Assembly: GCF_009674535.1 (NCBI RefSeq)
Contig: NZ_WKJK01000016.1
Location: 62,001 to 126,000, forward strand
DNA length: 64,000 nt
Source of the DNA: Duganella guangzhouensis
GTDB lineage: Bacteria > Pseudomonadota > Gammaproteobacteria > Burkholderiales > Burkholderiaceae_D
Direction of reading: 5' to 3'
Every line of letters starts with the position of its first letter. The first letter of the stretch is position 1. A model generated the notes under the pieces. The model was not told the origin of the DNA. It did not search any database and was given only the letters and a program-made list of their open reading frames with translations. Shown here piece by piece: positions 25,118-33,129 of this stretch. The translations under genes and the position numbers were made by a program.

Positions 25118-25486
25118 ATGATTCAAGGATTGCGCACCGTTATCTATCCAGTCAAAGACCTGGCCGCGGCCAAGGATTGGTACGTCAAGGTGTTTCAAAC
25201 CGAACCGTACTTCGACCAGCCGTTCTACGTCGGCTTCAACATCGGCGGCTTTGAACTGGGCCTGCTGCCGGACGGCGCCACGCCCGGCAAAGCCGGCAGC
25301 CTGGCCTACTGGGGCGTCGAAGATATCGAAGCGGAAGTCAAGCGCATCACCGCGCTGGGCGCCACCATTCACGGCGACATCCAGGACGTCGGCGAGGGCA
25401 TCCAGACGGTCGAATTGGCCGATCCGTTCGGCAACCTGCTTTGCCTGATTTACAACCAGCACTTCGACGTCAAAGCGGTGCGCTAG
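25118..25486 (+). CDS. VOC (glyoxalase-fold) family protein
   Basis: A 122-residue vicinal-oxygen-chelate protein. It shows the paired beta-alpha-beta-beta-beta layout: LRTVIYPVKDLAAAKDWYVK, FNIGGFELGLLPDGATPG, then YWGVEDIEAEVKRITALGA and VELADPFGNLLCLIYN. The family includes glyoxalase I, dioxygenases and resistance proteins; the metal ligands here are not complete enough to name an activity. The start was set at the ATG after GGAGG rather than at an upstream in-frame ATG. It follows the AraC regulator and is probably under its control. Confidence 0.85.
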   Translation: MIQGLRTVIYPVKDLAAAKDWYVKVFQTEPYFDQPFYVGFNIGGFELGLLPDGATPGKAGSLAYWGVEDIEAEVKRITALGATIHGDIQDVGEGIQTVELADPFGNLLCLIYNQHFDVKAVR

Positions 25487-25530
25487 CGATTGTGGGAAAA
25501 TACTGCCTCAGCAAATAAAGAGGTAGCCCA

Positions 25531-26373
25531 ATGTCCCGCCGTAACGCCAATCTCATCAAAACGCCCGAGCAGATCGTGCAAGCCCGTGTCGCCGCCCAGC
25601 TGGCGGCCGACGTGCTGACCATGATCGCCCCGCACGTCAAGCCGGGCGTGACCACCGGCTACCTCGACAAACTGTGCAACGACTACATCGTCAACGTGCA
25701 GCAAGCGATTCCGGCCAACGTCGGCTATGGCGGCTTCCCGGCCACCGTGTGCAGCTCGGTCAACCACGTGGTGTGCCACGGCATTCCCTCCGACACCCAA
25801 GTGCTGAAGAACGGCGACATCATCAACATCGACGTCGCCGTCATCAAGGATGGCTGGCATGGCGACACCAGCCGCATGTACTACGTGGGCGAGCCGAGCA
25901 AGCCGACCCGCAAGCTGGTCGAGACCACCTACGCCGCCATGTGGGCCGGCATCCGCGCCGTGAAGCCGAAAGCCACCTTGGGCGACGTCGGCTTCGCGAT
26001 TCAGACCGTGGCCGAAAAGGCCGGCTACAGCGTGGTGCTGGATTATTGCGGCCACGGCATCGGCCAGGTTTACCATGAAGATCCGCAGGTGACGCACTAC
26101 GGCCGTCCCGGCCAGGGCATGGTGCTGAAGCCGGGCATGCTGTTCACCATCGAACCGATGATCAACGCCGGCAAGGCCGCCACCAAGGAATTAAGCGACG
26201 GCTGGACCGTCGAGACGCGCGACAAATCGCTGTCGGCGCAGTGGGAACACATGGTCTATGTGACCGAGACCGGCTTCGAGGTGCTGACGCTGGCGCCGGG
26301 CGAAACCGGCGCCAAGGCCAATATCCCGAACGCGCTGCCAGCCGGCGTGGAAGCGCCGCCTAGCGCAGCGTAA
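25531..26373 (+). CDS. map: Methionine aminopeptidase, type I
   Basis: A 280-residue M24 peptidase that removes the initiator Met from nascent proteins. The five metal ligands are visible: Asp in NIDVAVIKDGWHGD, Asp in DTSRMYYVGE, His in YCGHGIGQVYHEDP, Glu in FTIEPMINAGK and Glu in WEHMVYVTETG. The N-terminal GYGGFPATVCSSVNHVVCHG is the standard type I segment. Slightly longer than E. coli Map (264). No rpsB/tsf lies nearby, so this is either the main copy at another locus or a second copy. The last 14 bases overlap the convergent barstar gene. Confidence 0.95.
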   Translation: MSRRNANLIKTPEQIVQARVAAQLAADVLTMIAPHVKPGVTTGYLDKLCNDYIVNVQQAIPANVGYGGFPATVCSSVNHVVCHGIPSDTQVLKNGDIINIDVAVIKDGWHGDTSRMYYVGEPSKPTRKLVETTYAAMWAGIRAVKPKATLGDVGFAIQTVAEKAGYSVVLDYCGHGIGQVYHEDPQVTHYGRPGQGMVLKPGMLFTIEPMINAGKAATKELSDGWTVETRDKSLSAQWEHMVYVTETGFEVLTLAPGETGAKANIPNALPAGVEAPPSAA

Positions 26374-26686
26374 GTTTCAGGGCCGGCTTCTCGCCGTAGT
26401 CTTCGTAGCGCTCGTTGAGGCCGGCCACGCAGTAAGTGATTTCTTCCACGATGTCGGGCACGGCCGCCTGCATCGCCGCCGCGTCCTTGATGACGATCTC
26501 CAGCAGCTCGTTCGGCTTGAGCTTGAACTTGCTCATGCTGTCGTCATCGCGCAGATAGCTGAGGCAATCGACCCAGGCATCCATGGTGTTGCCGTAGCTG
26601 TCGGGGAAACCCATCGCCACCTTGCATTCAGCGTGAAAGCTGTCGAAATCCTTGATGGCTGCGCCATTCAGTTCTGCGGTTGCCAT
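26360..26686 (-). CDS. Barstar-family ribonuclease-inhibitor-like protein
   Basis: A 108-residue acidic protein. The core LNGAAIKDFDSFHAECKVAM, GFPDSYGNTMDAWVDCLSYL and DDD matches the barstar fold, whose second helix inhibits barnase-type ribonucleases. No barnase gene is nearby; stand-alone barstar-like proteins are common in proteobacteria. Its ATG overlaps the TAA of exbD (TAATG), so it is cotranslated with the ExbB/ExbD genes, an odd partner. The overlap with the end of map is 14 bases. The real partner is unknown. Confidence 0.8.
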   Translation of the reverse strand: MATAELNGAAIKDFDSFHAECKVAMGFPDSYGNTMDAWVDCLSYLRDDDSMSKFKLKPNELLEIVIKDAAAMQAAVPDIVEEITYCVAGLNERYEDYGEKPALKLTLR

Positions 26687-27111
26687 TACTTCTTCTCCTT
26701 GGGGTCCGTAACGAATCCCAACTTGGTTAATCCATTGCTCTGCGCCGCCGCCATCACCTGTGCAACCACTTCGTAGCGGGTGTCCTTGTCGGCGCGCAGC
26801 TGCAGTTCCGGTTGCGGATCGAGCTTGGCCGCCTCGACCAGGCGCGAGGTCAGCGCATCCTGCGCCACCGGATCGTTATTCCAGAAAATCTGGCCCTTGC
26901 CGTCGATCGACAGCGTGACCGTGGCGGCCGGCGTGGCCGGTGCGGCCGGCGCCTGCGCTTTCGGCAGTTCCAGCTGCACCGAGCCGGTGAACATCGGCGC
27001 CGCCAGGATGAAAATCACCAGCAGCACCAGCATCACGTCCACCATCGGCGTGACGTTGATGTCGGCCATCGGGCCGGGATTGCGGTGGTGATTGAAAGCG
27101 CCGAAGGCCAT
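26686..27111 (-). CDS. ExbD/TolR-family biopolymer transport protein
   Basis: A 141-residue inner-membrane protein with one N-terminal membrane segment (MADINVTPMVDVMLVLLVIFILAAP split around residue 15-40) containing the conserved Asp that takes part in proton flow. The C-terminal periplasmic domain is about 95 residues (LPKAQAP linker, ISIDGKG-type strand, LQLRADKDTRYEVVAQVM). With the ExbB/TolQ-like protein encoded 4 bases upstream it should form the proton-driven motor that powers TonB or TolA. Which of the two is served is not decided by sequence; pal, tolA and tolB are not adjacent. Confidence 0.88.
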   Translation of the reverse strand: MAFGAFNHHRNPGPMADINVTPMVDVMLVLLVIFILAAPMFTGSVQLELPKAQAPAAPATPAATVTLSIDGKGQIFWNNDPVAQDALTSRLVEAAKLDPQPELQLRADKDTRYEVVAQVMAAAQSNGLTKLGFVTDPKEKK

Positions 27112-27115
27112 GATC

Positions 27116-27781
27116 TTACTTCGTCAGATAGGCGTGCAGGTCGTGTGCGAATGCATCCAGCTCGGCCAGCGTCAGACGGTTGACGCGGTTAAAACCATTG
27201 TAGGCCAGCACGGCGGGAATCGCCACCGTCAGGCCGATCGCGGTCATCACCAGCGCCTCGCCCACCGGGCCGGCCACCTTGTCGATCTGCACCGTGCCAT
27301 GCGACGACACATTGGCCAGCGCGTGATAAATCCCCCACACCGTGCCCAGCAGGCCGACAAACGGCGCCGTGGCACCAATCGAGGCCAGCAGCGTCAAGCC
27401 GCTTTCGAGACGATTGGTGGAACGCTGAATGGCGCCGCGCAGCACCCGCGTGGCTTGCGCCGAGCGGTCCATCTCGCCGCCCAGCGACGGCCGGCCGGCG
27501 GCGCCCAGCTGGGCCGCGCCCTGCTCGGCCAGCGGCAGGAAAATTTGTTCGGCATCGGCCAGCTTCAGCGCGGCCACGCCATCCTGCATCGACGGCGCGT
27601 CCCAGAACGCCTGCACCGCCGGCGCGCTGCGGCGGATGCGCCATGACGCCAACGCCTTGGACAGAATAAAGAACCAGCTCGCCAGCGACATCGCCAGCAA
27701 CACAAACGCCACCGCGTGGCTGATGGCGTCGCCCTGCTCCCAGAAGCGGCTCAGGGTGAATTGGCTGGCCGCCGGGTTCAT
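27116..27781 (-). CDS. MotA/TolQ/ExbB-family proton channel protein
   Basis: A 221-residue inner-membrane protein with three hydrophobic segments: AFVLLAMSLASWFFILSKAL, then GLTLLASIGATAPFVGLLGT and EALVMTAIGLTVAIPAVLAY. The last two carry the family signature. It forms the pentameric part of an ExbB-ExbD or TolQ-TolR motor. Its ATG overlaps the dapB stop by 4 bases and exbD follows at 4 bases, so all are one transcript. A dapB-exbBD arrangement occurs in Burkholderiales relatives. The tonB gene in this window is 30 kb away. Confidence 0.9.
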   Translation of the reverse strand: MNPAASQFTLSRFWEQGDAISHAVAFVLLAMSLASWFFILSKALASWRIRRSAPAVQAFWDAPSMQDGVAALKLADAEQIFLPLAEQGAAQLGAAGRPSLGGEMDRSAQATRVLRGAIQRSTNRLESGLTLLASIGATAPFVGLLGTVWGIYHALANVSSHGTVQIDKVAGPVGEALVMTAIGLTVAIPAVLAYNGFNRVNRLTLAELDAFAHDLHAYLTK

Positions 27782-28584
27782 TGGTCCTTCAGGCCCAGCA
27801 CGTCGTACATGTCGAACAGGCCGGTCGGCTTGTCGGCCAGGAAGCGGCAGGCGCGGATCGCACCGTGCGCGTAGGTGACGCGGCTGCTGGATTTGTGGCT
27901 GATCTCGATGCGCTCGCCGATGCCGGCGAACAGCACGGTGTGGTCGCCAACGATGTCGCCGCCACGGATGGTGGCAAAGCCGATCGACGACGGATCGCGC
28001 TCACCGGTCACACCTTCGCGCGCGAACACGCCGTGTTCCTTCAGGTCGCGGCCCAGCGCATCGGCAATCACCTCGCCCATTTTCAGCGCGGTGCCGGAAG
28101 GTGCGTCGACCTTGAAGCGGTGGTGGGCTTCGATGATCTCGATATCGTAGCCGGTCGACAGCGCCTTGGCGGCCTGCTCCAGCAGCTTCATGGTGACGTT
28201 GACGCCGACCGAGAAGTTAGGCGAAAACACGATCGCGGTTTTCTTGGCCGCCTCGGCGATAGCGGCCTTGCCGGCGTCGTCGAAACCGGTGGTGCCGATC
28301 ACCAGCTTGATGCCGTGCTCGGCGCAATATTTCAGGTGCTCGATGGTCGCTTCCGGGCGGGTGAAGTCGATCAGGTACTGCGCATCGGCCAGGCCCTTGC
28401 CAAAGTCCGATTCCACCGCCACGCCGGCCGGCTTGCCGAGGAAGGCGGCGGCGTCGGCCTGCTCCGAACCGGCGCGGTCCAGCGCGCCCGCCAGACGGGC
28501 GTCATCGGCGTTCTGCACCGCTTCGATCAGGATGCGGCCCATGCGGCCGCCGGCGCCAGCAATGGCGATATTCATTTCGGTCAT
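27778..28584 (-). CDS. dapB: 4-hydroxy-tetrahydrodipicolinate reductase
   Basis: A 268-residue NAD(P)H-dependent enzyme of lysine and diaminopimelate synthesis. The N-terminal nucleotide-binding motif is IAIAGAGGRMGRILIEAV. TGFDDAGKAAIAEAAKKTAI and FSPNFSVGVNVTMKLLEQAA follow. The catalytic region EIIEAHHRFKVDAPSGTALK holds the His and Lys of the active site. The length matches E. coli DapB (273). The AAGGA leader before ATG 28584 is good. It lies between bamE and the exbB-like gene on the same strand, the usual betaproteobacterial order. Confidence 0.96.
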   Translation of the reverse strand: MTEMNIAIAGAGGRMGRILIEAVQNADDARLAGALDRAGSEQADAAAFLGKPAGVAVESDFGKGLADAQYLIDFTRPEATIEHLKYCAEHGIKLVIGTTGFDDAGKAAIAEAAKKTAIVFSPNFSVGVNVTMKLLEQAAKALSTGYDIEIIEAHHRFKVDAPSGTALKMGEVIADALGRDLKEHGVFAREGVTGERDPSSIGFATIRGGDIVGDHTVLFAGIGERIEISHKSSSRVTYAHGAIRACRFLADKPTGLFDMYDVLGLKDQ

Positions 28585-28597
28585 GCTTGAATCCTTG

Positions 28598-29245
28598 TTA
28601 TTTCTTGTCGGTACCGGTGCCCACCGTCACACCCACAGGCGAAGCCGCGGCCGGGTTGTCGGTGCCGGATGGCAGCGGCGCGGTCGGCGCCGGCTTGGCC
28701 AGCGCCGCCTCGGTGGCCGCTTCCTTCTTCAGGTTGGGCGCCGGACCGGCGATACGGGCAATGTATTCTTTCTCGGTCGGCAGATTGCCGCCTTCCCAGC
28801 GATCGACCTTGCCGTCCTTGTCGAAGAACACGATCACGCGGCTGGTGGTGATTTCGCCATTGCCCTTGGCCAGGCGGAACGCGTAATCCCAGCGATTGCC
28901 GTGGAACGGATCGGTCAGCAGCGCGGTGCCGAAGATGAAGCGCACCTGGTCCTGGGTCATGCCCACCTTCAGCTGCGCCAACATTTCTTCCGATACAAAG
29001 TTGCCCTGTTGAATGTCAGGACGGTATGGCGACAGCACCCACATGAAGCGCTGCAGCTTGGTGATGGTGGTGGTCTGTGCGCCTTTGTTGGCGTCCAGCG
29101 TAGGCGCGGCATCTTTGACCTCCGTCGATTTCTCGCCCAGCGTGGTTTTGGTCGCGCAGCCGCCCAGCGCCAGCGCCACGGACACGGCGGCGATAGGGGT
29201 GAAACGGTGCAACAAAGACTGCGAAAAAGCCTGGGTGACGCGCAT
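28598..29245 (-). CDS. bamE: Outer-membrane protein assembly factor BamE (SmpA/OmlA)
   Basis: A 215-residue lipoprotein. The signal peptide ends ALALGGC and the SmpA/OmlA domain follows: SPYRPDIQQGNFVSEEMLAQ, LKVGMTQDQVRFIFGTALLT, DPFHGNRWDYAFRLAKGNGE. BamE is a small lipoprotein of the Bam complex that folds outer-membrane barrels. A C-terminal Ala/Pro/Lys-rich extension of about 60 residues goes beyond the usual domain. A TTG four codons upstream is possible, but ATG 29245 has GAGG at good spacing. It faces fur, as in many betaproteobacteria. Confidence 0.93.
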   Translation of the reverse strand: MRVTQAFSQSLLHRFTPIAAVSVALALGGCATKTTLGEKSTEVKDAAPTLDANKGAQTTTITKLQRFMWVLSPYRPDIQQGNFVSEEMLAQLKVGMTQDQVRFIFGTALLTDPFHGNRWDYAFRLAKGNGEITTSRVIVFFDKDGKVDRWEGGNLPTEKEYIARIAGPAPNLKKEAATEAALAKPAPTAPLPSGTDNPAAASPVGVTVGTGTDKK

Positions 29246-29438
29246 AAAGGTCCTCAATCTGATCGGCGGAAGTGCGGAAAAACGCTATATCATAAAGCAC
29301 ACCGTGCGGGATGGGGCAAATCTTTGTAACTGTAAAATTCCTACAAGAAACTTGTGCCGCATGGCGATTCTATGCGGGCCGCCCCGGAGTACGTTAAACT
29401 AACGGCTAGCTATCGCCAACCACATAAGAGTTTCTACC
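29246..29438. promoter_or_regulatory. Divergent promoter region between bamE and fur
   Basis: These 193 bases separate two divergent genes and must hold both promoters. The middle (29285-29345) is AT-rich, with TATATCATAAAG and TTGTAACTGTAAAATTCC. I could not settle on -35/-10 pairs, and no clear Fur box is visible although fur is often self-regulated. Confidence 0.5.
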
Positions 29439-29870
29439 ATGGGTAACAATCCTACCGATCTGAAGGCCAGCGGCCTGAAAGCCACGCTGCCACGCATCAA
29501 AATCCTGGATATCTTCCAGAACAGCGAAGTGCGCCACCTGACCGCCGAGGATGTGTACAAGATCCTGTTGGCGGATAACATGGATGTGGGCCTGGCCACC
29601 GTGTACCGGGTGCTGACCCAGTTCGAGCAGGCCGGCCTGCTGAACCGCAACCACTTCGAAACCGGCAAGGCCATCTTCGAGCTGAACGCCGGTTCGCACC
29701 ATGACCACCTGGTGTGCGTCGATTGCGGCCGCGTCGAAGAGTTTTACGACGAGGCGATTGAAGAGCGCCAGCACGTCATCGCCAAGGAGCGCGGCTTCAA
29801 GATCGCCGAGCACGCGCTGGCGATCTACGGCAACTGCACCAAGACCGCCTGCCCGCACCGTCCGGGCTAA
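29439..29870 (+). CDS. fur: Ferric uptake regulator Fur
   Basis: A 143-residue metal-dependent repressor. The N-terminal winged helix shows LKATLPRIKILDIFQNSEV, HLTAEDVYKILL and GLATVYRVLTQFEQAGLLNR. The metal sites follow: FELNAGSHHDHLVCVDCGRV (regulatory His cluster and first CxxC) and a second Cys pair in GNCTKTACPH. With Fe(II) bound it represses iron-uptake genes; the Fur-box-like sites at 57-59 kb in this window are probable targets. It faces bamE, and its stop overlaps the hrcA stop by 4 bases. Confidence 0.96.
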   Translation: MGNNPTDLKASGLKATLPRIKILDIFQNSEVRHLTAEDVYKILLADNMDVGLATVYRVLTQFEQAGLLNRNHFETGKAIFELNAGSHHDHLVCVDCGRVEEFYDEAIEERQHVIAKERGFKIAEHALAIYGNCTKTACPHRPG

Positions 29871-30883
29871 GAGTGACTCAGCGCGTTTGACAGCAATTTC
29901 GCGGTGATATCGACAATCGGTATCACCCGCTCATACGCCATCCGGGTCGGGCCGATCACGCCCAGCGTGCCGACGATCTTGCCGTTGGCGGTGTACGGTG
30001 CGGTCACCACGCTCATCTCGTCCATCGGCACCAGGCTGGATTCGCCGCCGATGTAGATCTGCACGCCGCTGGCCTTGGCCGACACGTCCAGCAACTGCAT
30101 CAGGCCGGTTTTCTGTTCGAACATGTCGAACATCTGCCGCAGCGAACTCATGTTGGAAGACAGGTCGCTGACCGACAGCAGATTGCGCTCGCCGGCGATG
30201 ACCATGTCGTCGCTATCATCCTTCATCGCCTCGCTGCCGGCTTCCACCGCCACCTGCATCAGCCGGCCCATGTCGTCGCGCAGCTGGCGCACCTCGTTCT
30301 GCAGGCGCGCGTGCACCTCGTCAAACGCCAGCCCGCCGTAATTCTGGTTGATGTAATTGGCCGACTGCACCAGCTGCGCCGGCGTGTAATCAACCTCGGT
30401 CAGCAGCAGCCGGTTCTGCACGTCGCCATTCGGCGCCACGATCACCAGCAGGATGCGCTTCTCGCCCAGGCGCAGGAATTCGATCTGCTGGAACACCGAC
30501 TCGCGGCGCGGGCTCAGCACCACGCCGGCGAACTGCGACAGCGACGACAACATCTGCGCCGCGTTGCTGATCATCTTCTGCGGCTGCGGCGCCTGCAGGC
30601 GCAGCTGCGCGCCCACCGCCTGCTCGTCGATGTGCTGCACCGTCAGCAGCGTGTCGACAAAGATGCGGTAGCCGCGCGGCGTCGGCACCCGGCCGGCCGA
30701 GGTGTGCGGGCTGGCCACGTAGCCCAGCTCCTCCAGGTCGGCCATGATGTTGCGGATGGTGGCCGGCGACAGCTCCAGGCCGGAAATCTTGGAAAGCGCG
30801 CGCGAGCCCACTGGCTGGCCGTCCGCGATATAGCGTTCCACCAGGGCTTTCAACAGGGTTTGGGCGCGGTTGTCGAGTTGCAT
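29867..30883 (-). CDS. hrcA: Heat-inducible transcription repressor HrcA
   Basis: A 338-residue repressor of chaperone operons that binds the CIRCE element. Signature segments are LLKALVERYIADGQPVGSRA, LSPATIRNIMADLEELGYVA and SPHTSAGRVPTPRGYRIFVD at the N-terminus, and EMSVVTAPYTANGKIVGTLG and GPTRMAYERVIPIVDITAKL near the end. The length matches the family (about 340). grpE and dnaK do not follow, and no CIRCE inverted repeat was found in the window, so its targets lie elsewhere. It converges on fur. Confidence 0.95.
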   Translation of the reverse strand: MQLDNRAQTLLKALVERYIADGQPVGSRALSKISGLELSPATIRNIMADLEELGYVASPHTSAGRVPTPRGYRIFVDTLLTVQHIDEQAVGAQLRLQAPQPQKMISNAAQMLSSLSQFAGVVLSPRRESVFQQIEFLRLGEKRILLVIVAPNGDVQNRLLLTEVDYTPAQLVQSANYINQNYGGLAFDEVHARLQNEVRQLRDDMGRLMQVAVEAGSEAMKDDSDDMVIAGERNLLSVSDLSSNMSSLRQMFDMFEQKTGLMQLLDVSAKASGVQIYIGGESSLVPMDEMSVVTAPYTANGKIVGTLGVIGPTRMAYERVIPIVDITAKLLSNALSHS

Positions 30884-30931
30884 GCTAAATATCGGTGATT
30901 GCCGGTGAAGAGGTTCCGCCTATTATGCACT

Positions 30932-31639
30932 TCAATGCTGCATCTGCGCACGGATCCATGCCAGCAGCTCGTCAAACGTGGCACAAATCGCATCCGGCGT
31001 CACGCCCGCCTCCAGATGGGCCTGGCTGCCATGGCGGTTCATCCAGACCGCGCGCAGGCCGGCGCTCTGCGCGCCCTGGACGTCGGCCCGCAGGTCGTCG
31101 CCGACATAGACCGCATCCTGCGGCGCCACCCCCATCGCCTCGCAGGCGCGCAGGAAGATGCCCGGATCGGGCTTGGCGCGGCCGAACTGGGCCGACGACA
31201 GCGTGTACTCGAAATGGTGCTGCAGGCCGATCACTTCAAGATCGGCGTTGCCGTTGGTGATCACGCCCAGCCGCAGCATGCCCTGCAGCAGCGGCAGCAC
31301 CGGCAGCACATCGGCATACGGCGTGACCGCGTTGCGCAGCGCGGCGAAGTGCCGCATCGAGGCCTCGATGTGGAGCGGATCCTCGCCGGCCTCGGCAAAC
31401 ACCTCGGCCAGCGCCTCGCGCCGCAGCTGGTACAGATCGGCGATCAGCTCGGGCCGGCGCTCCAGCAAGGCCAGGCGGCGCAGCCGCAGCTCGGTCACGT
31501 CGCAGGCCTGCGCCACGCGCGGCGCGTGCGCGGCCAGCCAGGCATGCCAGCTTTCCTCGGCGGCGATGATGACCGGGCCGATCGGCCACAGCGTGTCATC
31601 CAGGTCAAACAGCAAAGCGAGGGGGCGGCGTGGCGTCAT
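30932..31639 (-). CDS. HAD-family hydrolase
   Basis: A 235-residue haloacid-dehalogenase-fold phosphatase. The three catalytic motifs are visible: LLFDLDDTLW (nucleophile Asp and acid/base Asp), VITNGNADLEV (Thr), and KPDPGIFLRAC with VGDDLRADVQGAQSAGL (Lys and metal-binding Asp pair). A helical cap lies between motifs I and II. The frame runs further upstream, but ATG 31639 starts just before the first motif as in relatives. The substrate is unknown. It lies upstream of hrcA on the same strand with a 48-base gap. Confidence 0.88.
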   Translation of the reverse strand: MTPRRPLALLFDLDDTLWPIGPVIIAAEESWHAWLAAHAPRVAQACDVTELRLRRLALLERRPELIADLYQLRREALAEVFAEAGEDPLHIEASMRHFAALRNAVTPYADVLPVLPLLQGMLRLGVITNGNADLEVIGLQHHFEYTLSSAQFGRAKPDPGIFLRACEAMGVAPQDAVYVGDDLRADVQGAQSAGLRAVWMNRHGSQAHLEAGVTPDAICATFDELLAWIRAQMQH

Positions 31640-31831
31640 GATCAGGTGGGAAGAATGGCAAACACCCCTATTGTACGGGCAGCCGGCGCGGCCCGCTGTT
31701 CGCGGCGACACACGCTGTTACATCCATTTGCGAGGCGGGTATTACCAAATGCACTAAAATACGCCCCACGAGTGTAATATGCTGCCTCCCGTGCGTGCTG
31801 CCGGGCCTAATCGATTTGGAGAGAAAGTTTT

Positions 31832-32446
31832 ATGAAAAGTTCGTTTCTGCGTGCGGGCCTTGCCCTGCTGTGTGGTGTGATCCTGGCCGCCTGCGGCGGC
31901 AATAACGGCAGCTTGCAAATCTACGGCACAATTTCCGGCTTGGACCGGGCCGGCCTGATCCTGGTCAACTCCAGCACCGGCGAGCAACTGACCATCGCCA
32001 GCAGCGCCTCCACCTTCTACTTCACCAAGCTGGCGGCGGTGGATGAATCCTACAACGTGCAAGTGCAGACCCAGCCGACCGGCGCCAAGTGCACGGTCAC
32101 CAACGGCAGCGGCACCGCCAACACCTACACCCTGTATTACACCCCGATCACCATCGCCTGCGCGGCCAACCCGTACACCCTGGGCGGCACCGTCAAGGGC
32201 CTGACCGGCACCGGCCTGATCCTGGCCAACGGCTCCGACACCGTGGCCGTGGCGGCCGCAGCGGACGGCTCCGGTTCCGACGTCAGCTTCACCTTCCCGA
32301 CGACCGTCGGCGATAGCGCCAACTATGGCGGTACCGTGCTGTCGCAGCCGAGCGGCCAGACCTGCGCCTTCGATTCGAGCAACAATCCAGGCGTCATGCC
32401 GAGTGCGAGCCTGCTGACGCTGGTCGTCAACTGCACCAACAACTAA
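31832..32446 (+). CDS. Repeat lipoprotein A (two YGT/GGTV-type modules), function unknown
   Basis: A 204-residue lipoprotein. The signal is MKSSFLRAGLALLCGVILAA with Cys21 (LAAC) followed by GGNNG. The mature part is two copies of a module of about 85-95 residues. Each begins Y-x-x-G-T-x-x-G-L-x-x-x-GLILxN (residues about 31 and 117), passes through a Ser/Ala-rich beta stretch, and has a QP...C segment and a closing Cys (IACAAN, VVNCTN). Two Cys per module suggest a disulfide in each. GGAGAGAAAG precedes the start. It is paralogous to the next gene, 29 bases downstream. Confidence 0.8.
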   Translation: MKSSFLRAGLALLCGVILAACGGNNGSLQIYGTISGLDRAGLILVNSSTGEQLTIASSASTFYFTKLAAVDESYNVQVQTQPTGAKCTVTNGSGTANTYTLYYTPITIACAANPYTLGGTVKGLTGTGLILANGSDTVAVAAAADGSGSDVSFTFPTTVGDSANYGGTVLSQPSGQTCAFDSSNNPGVMPSASLLTLVVNCTNN

Positions 32447-32475
32447 GCCGCCGGCATTTATTTTTGGAGAAATAC

Positions 32476-33087
32476 ATGAAATTTTCGTTAGTAAATGTCA
32501 TCGCAGCCGTGGCCATGGTGGCCACGCTGGCCGGTTGCGGCGGCAAGGCGCAGTACGTGGTGGGCGGCACGGTCACCAACCTGAACACCGACGGCCTGGT
32601 GCTGGTCAATAACGGTGGCAACGACCTGACTGTGGCGGCCGGCGCCACCAGCTTCGCCTTCAGCAAAGAGATCGACTATGGCACGACGTACAACATTACC
32701 GTCAAGACCCAGCCGGCGCACATGACTTGCAGTGTCACCTCGGGCAATGCTTCGGCCGGCTACAACGTCACCATCCAGGCCGCCGTCACCTGCGTGCAGA
32801 ACACCTACACCGTGGGCGGCCAGTACAGCGGCGTGACCGCAGCGGCCGACGGCACCGCGCGCACCGTGACCCTGATCAACGGCTCGACCGGCAGCACGGC
32901 GACTGTGAGCAGCGACACCGCCACCAGCGGCGACTTCGTGCTGAGCACCTACGTGGCTGACGGCGCGGCCTACGGCGTGACCGTGGTGACCCCGACCAAC
33001 GGCCTGACCTGCACGCTGGAAAACGGCACCGGCGTGATGCACGAAGCGGCCGTCACCAACCTGCTGCTGACCTGCACCTCGCAATAA
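32476..33087 (+). CDS. Repeat lipoprotein B, paralogue of the preceding gene, function unknown
   Basis: A 203-residue lipoprotein with signal MKFSLVNVIAAVAMVATLAG and Cys21 followed by GGKAQ. It carries the same two-module layout as its neighbour. Module 1 is YVVGGTVTNLNTDGLVLVNN...TQPAHMTCSV...VTC, and module 2 is YTVGGQYSGVTAAADGTART...NGLTCTLENG...LLTC. GLVLVNNGGNDLTV resembles a beta-rich module common in surface lipoproteins of Massilia/Duganella-type bacteria, but no function is established. I chose this ATG, with GGAGA nearby, over a TTG four codons earlier. The GC-rich hairpin after the stop may end the transcript. Confidence 0.8.
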   Translation: MKFSLVNVIAAVAMVATLAGCGGKAQYVVGGTVTNLNTDGLVLVNNGGNDLTVAAGATSFAFSKEIDYGTTYNITVKTQPAHMTCSVTSGNASAGYNVTIQAAVTCVQNTYTVGGQYSGVTAAADGTARTVTLINGSTGSTATVSSDTATSGDFVLSTYVADGAAYGVTVVTPTNGLTCTLENGTGVMHEAAVTNLLLTCTSQ

Positions 33088-33094
33088 GCCAGCA

Positions 33095-33118
33095 CCGGCG
33101 CCGCCTCGGCGGCGCCGG
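33095..33118 (+). terminator. GC-rich hairpin after repeat lipoprotein B
   Basis: CCGGCGCCGCC (33095-33105) and GGCGGCGCCGG (33108-33118) form a perfect 11-base inverted repeat with a nominal 2-base loop, 8 bases after the stop codon. No T-run follows, so it is either a mRNA-stabilising 3' hairpin or a non-canonical terminator. Confidence 0.5.
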
Positions 33119-33129
33119 CAGCGGAGGAG

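Noticed and set aside
25531..26373. Map as part of the rpsB-tsf-pyrH region
   Set aside because: None of those genes is adjacent; the neighbours are a VOC gene and the barstar/exbBD/dapB operon.
29867..30883. Search for a CIRCE element near hrcA
   Set aside because: No TTAGCACTC-N9-GAGTGCTAA-type inverted repeat was seen upstream of hrcA or elsewhere in the window.
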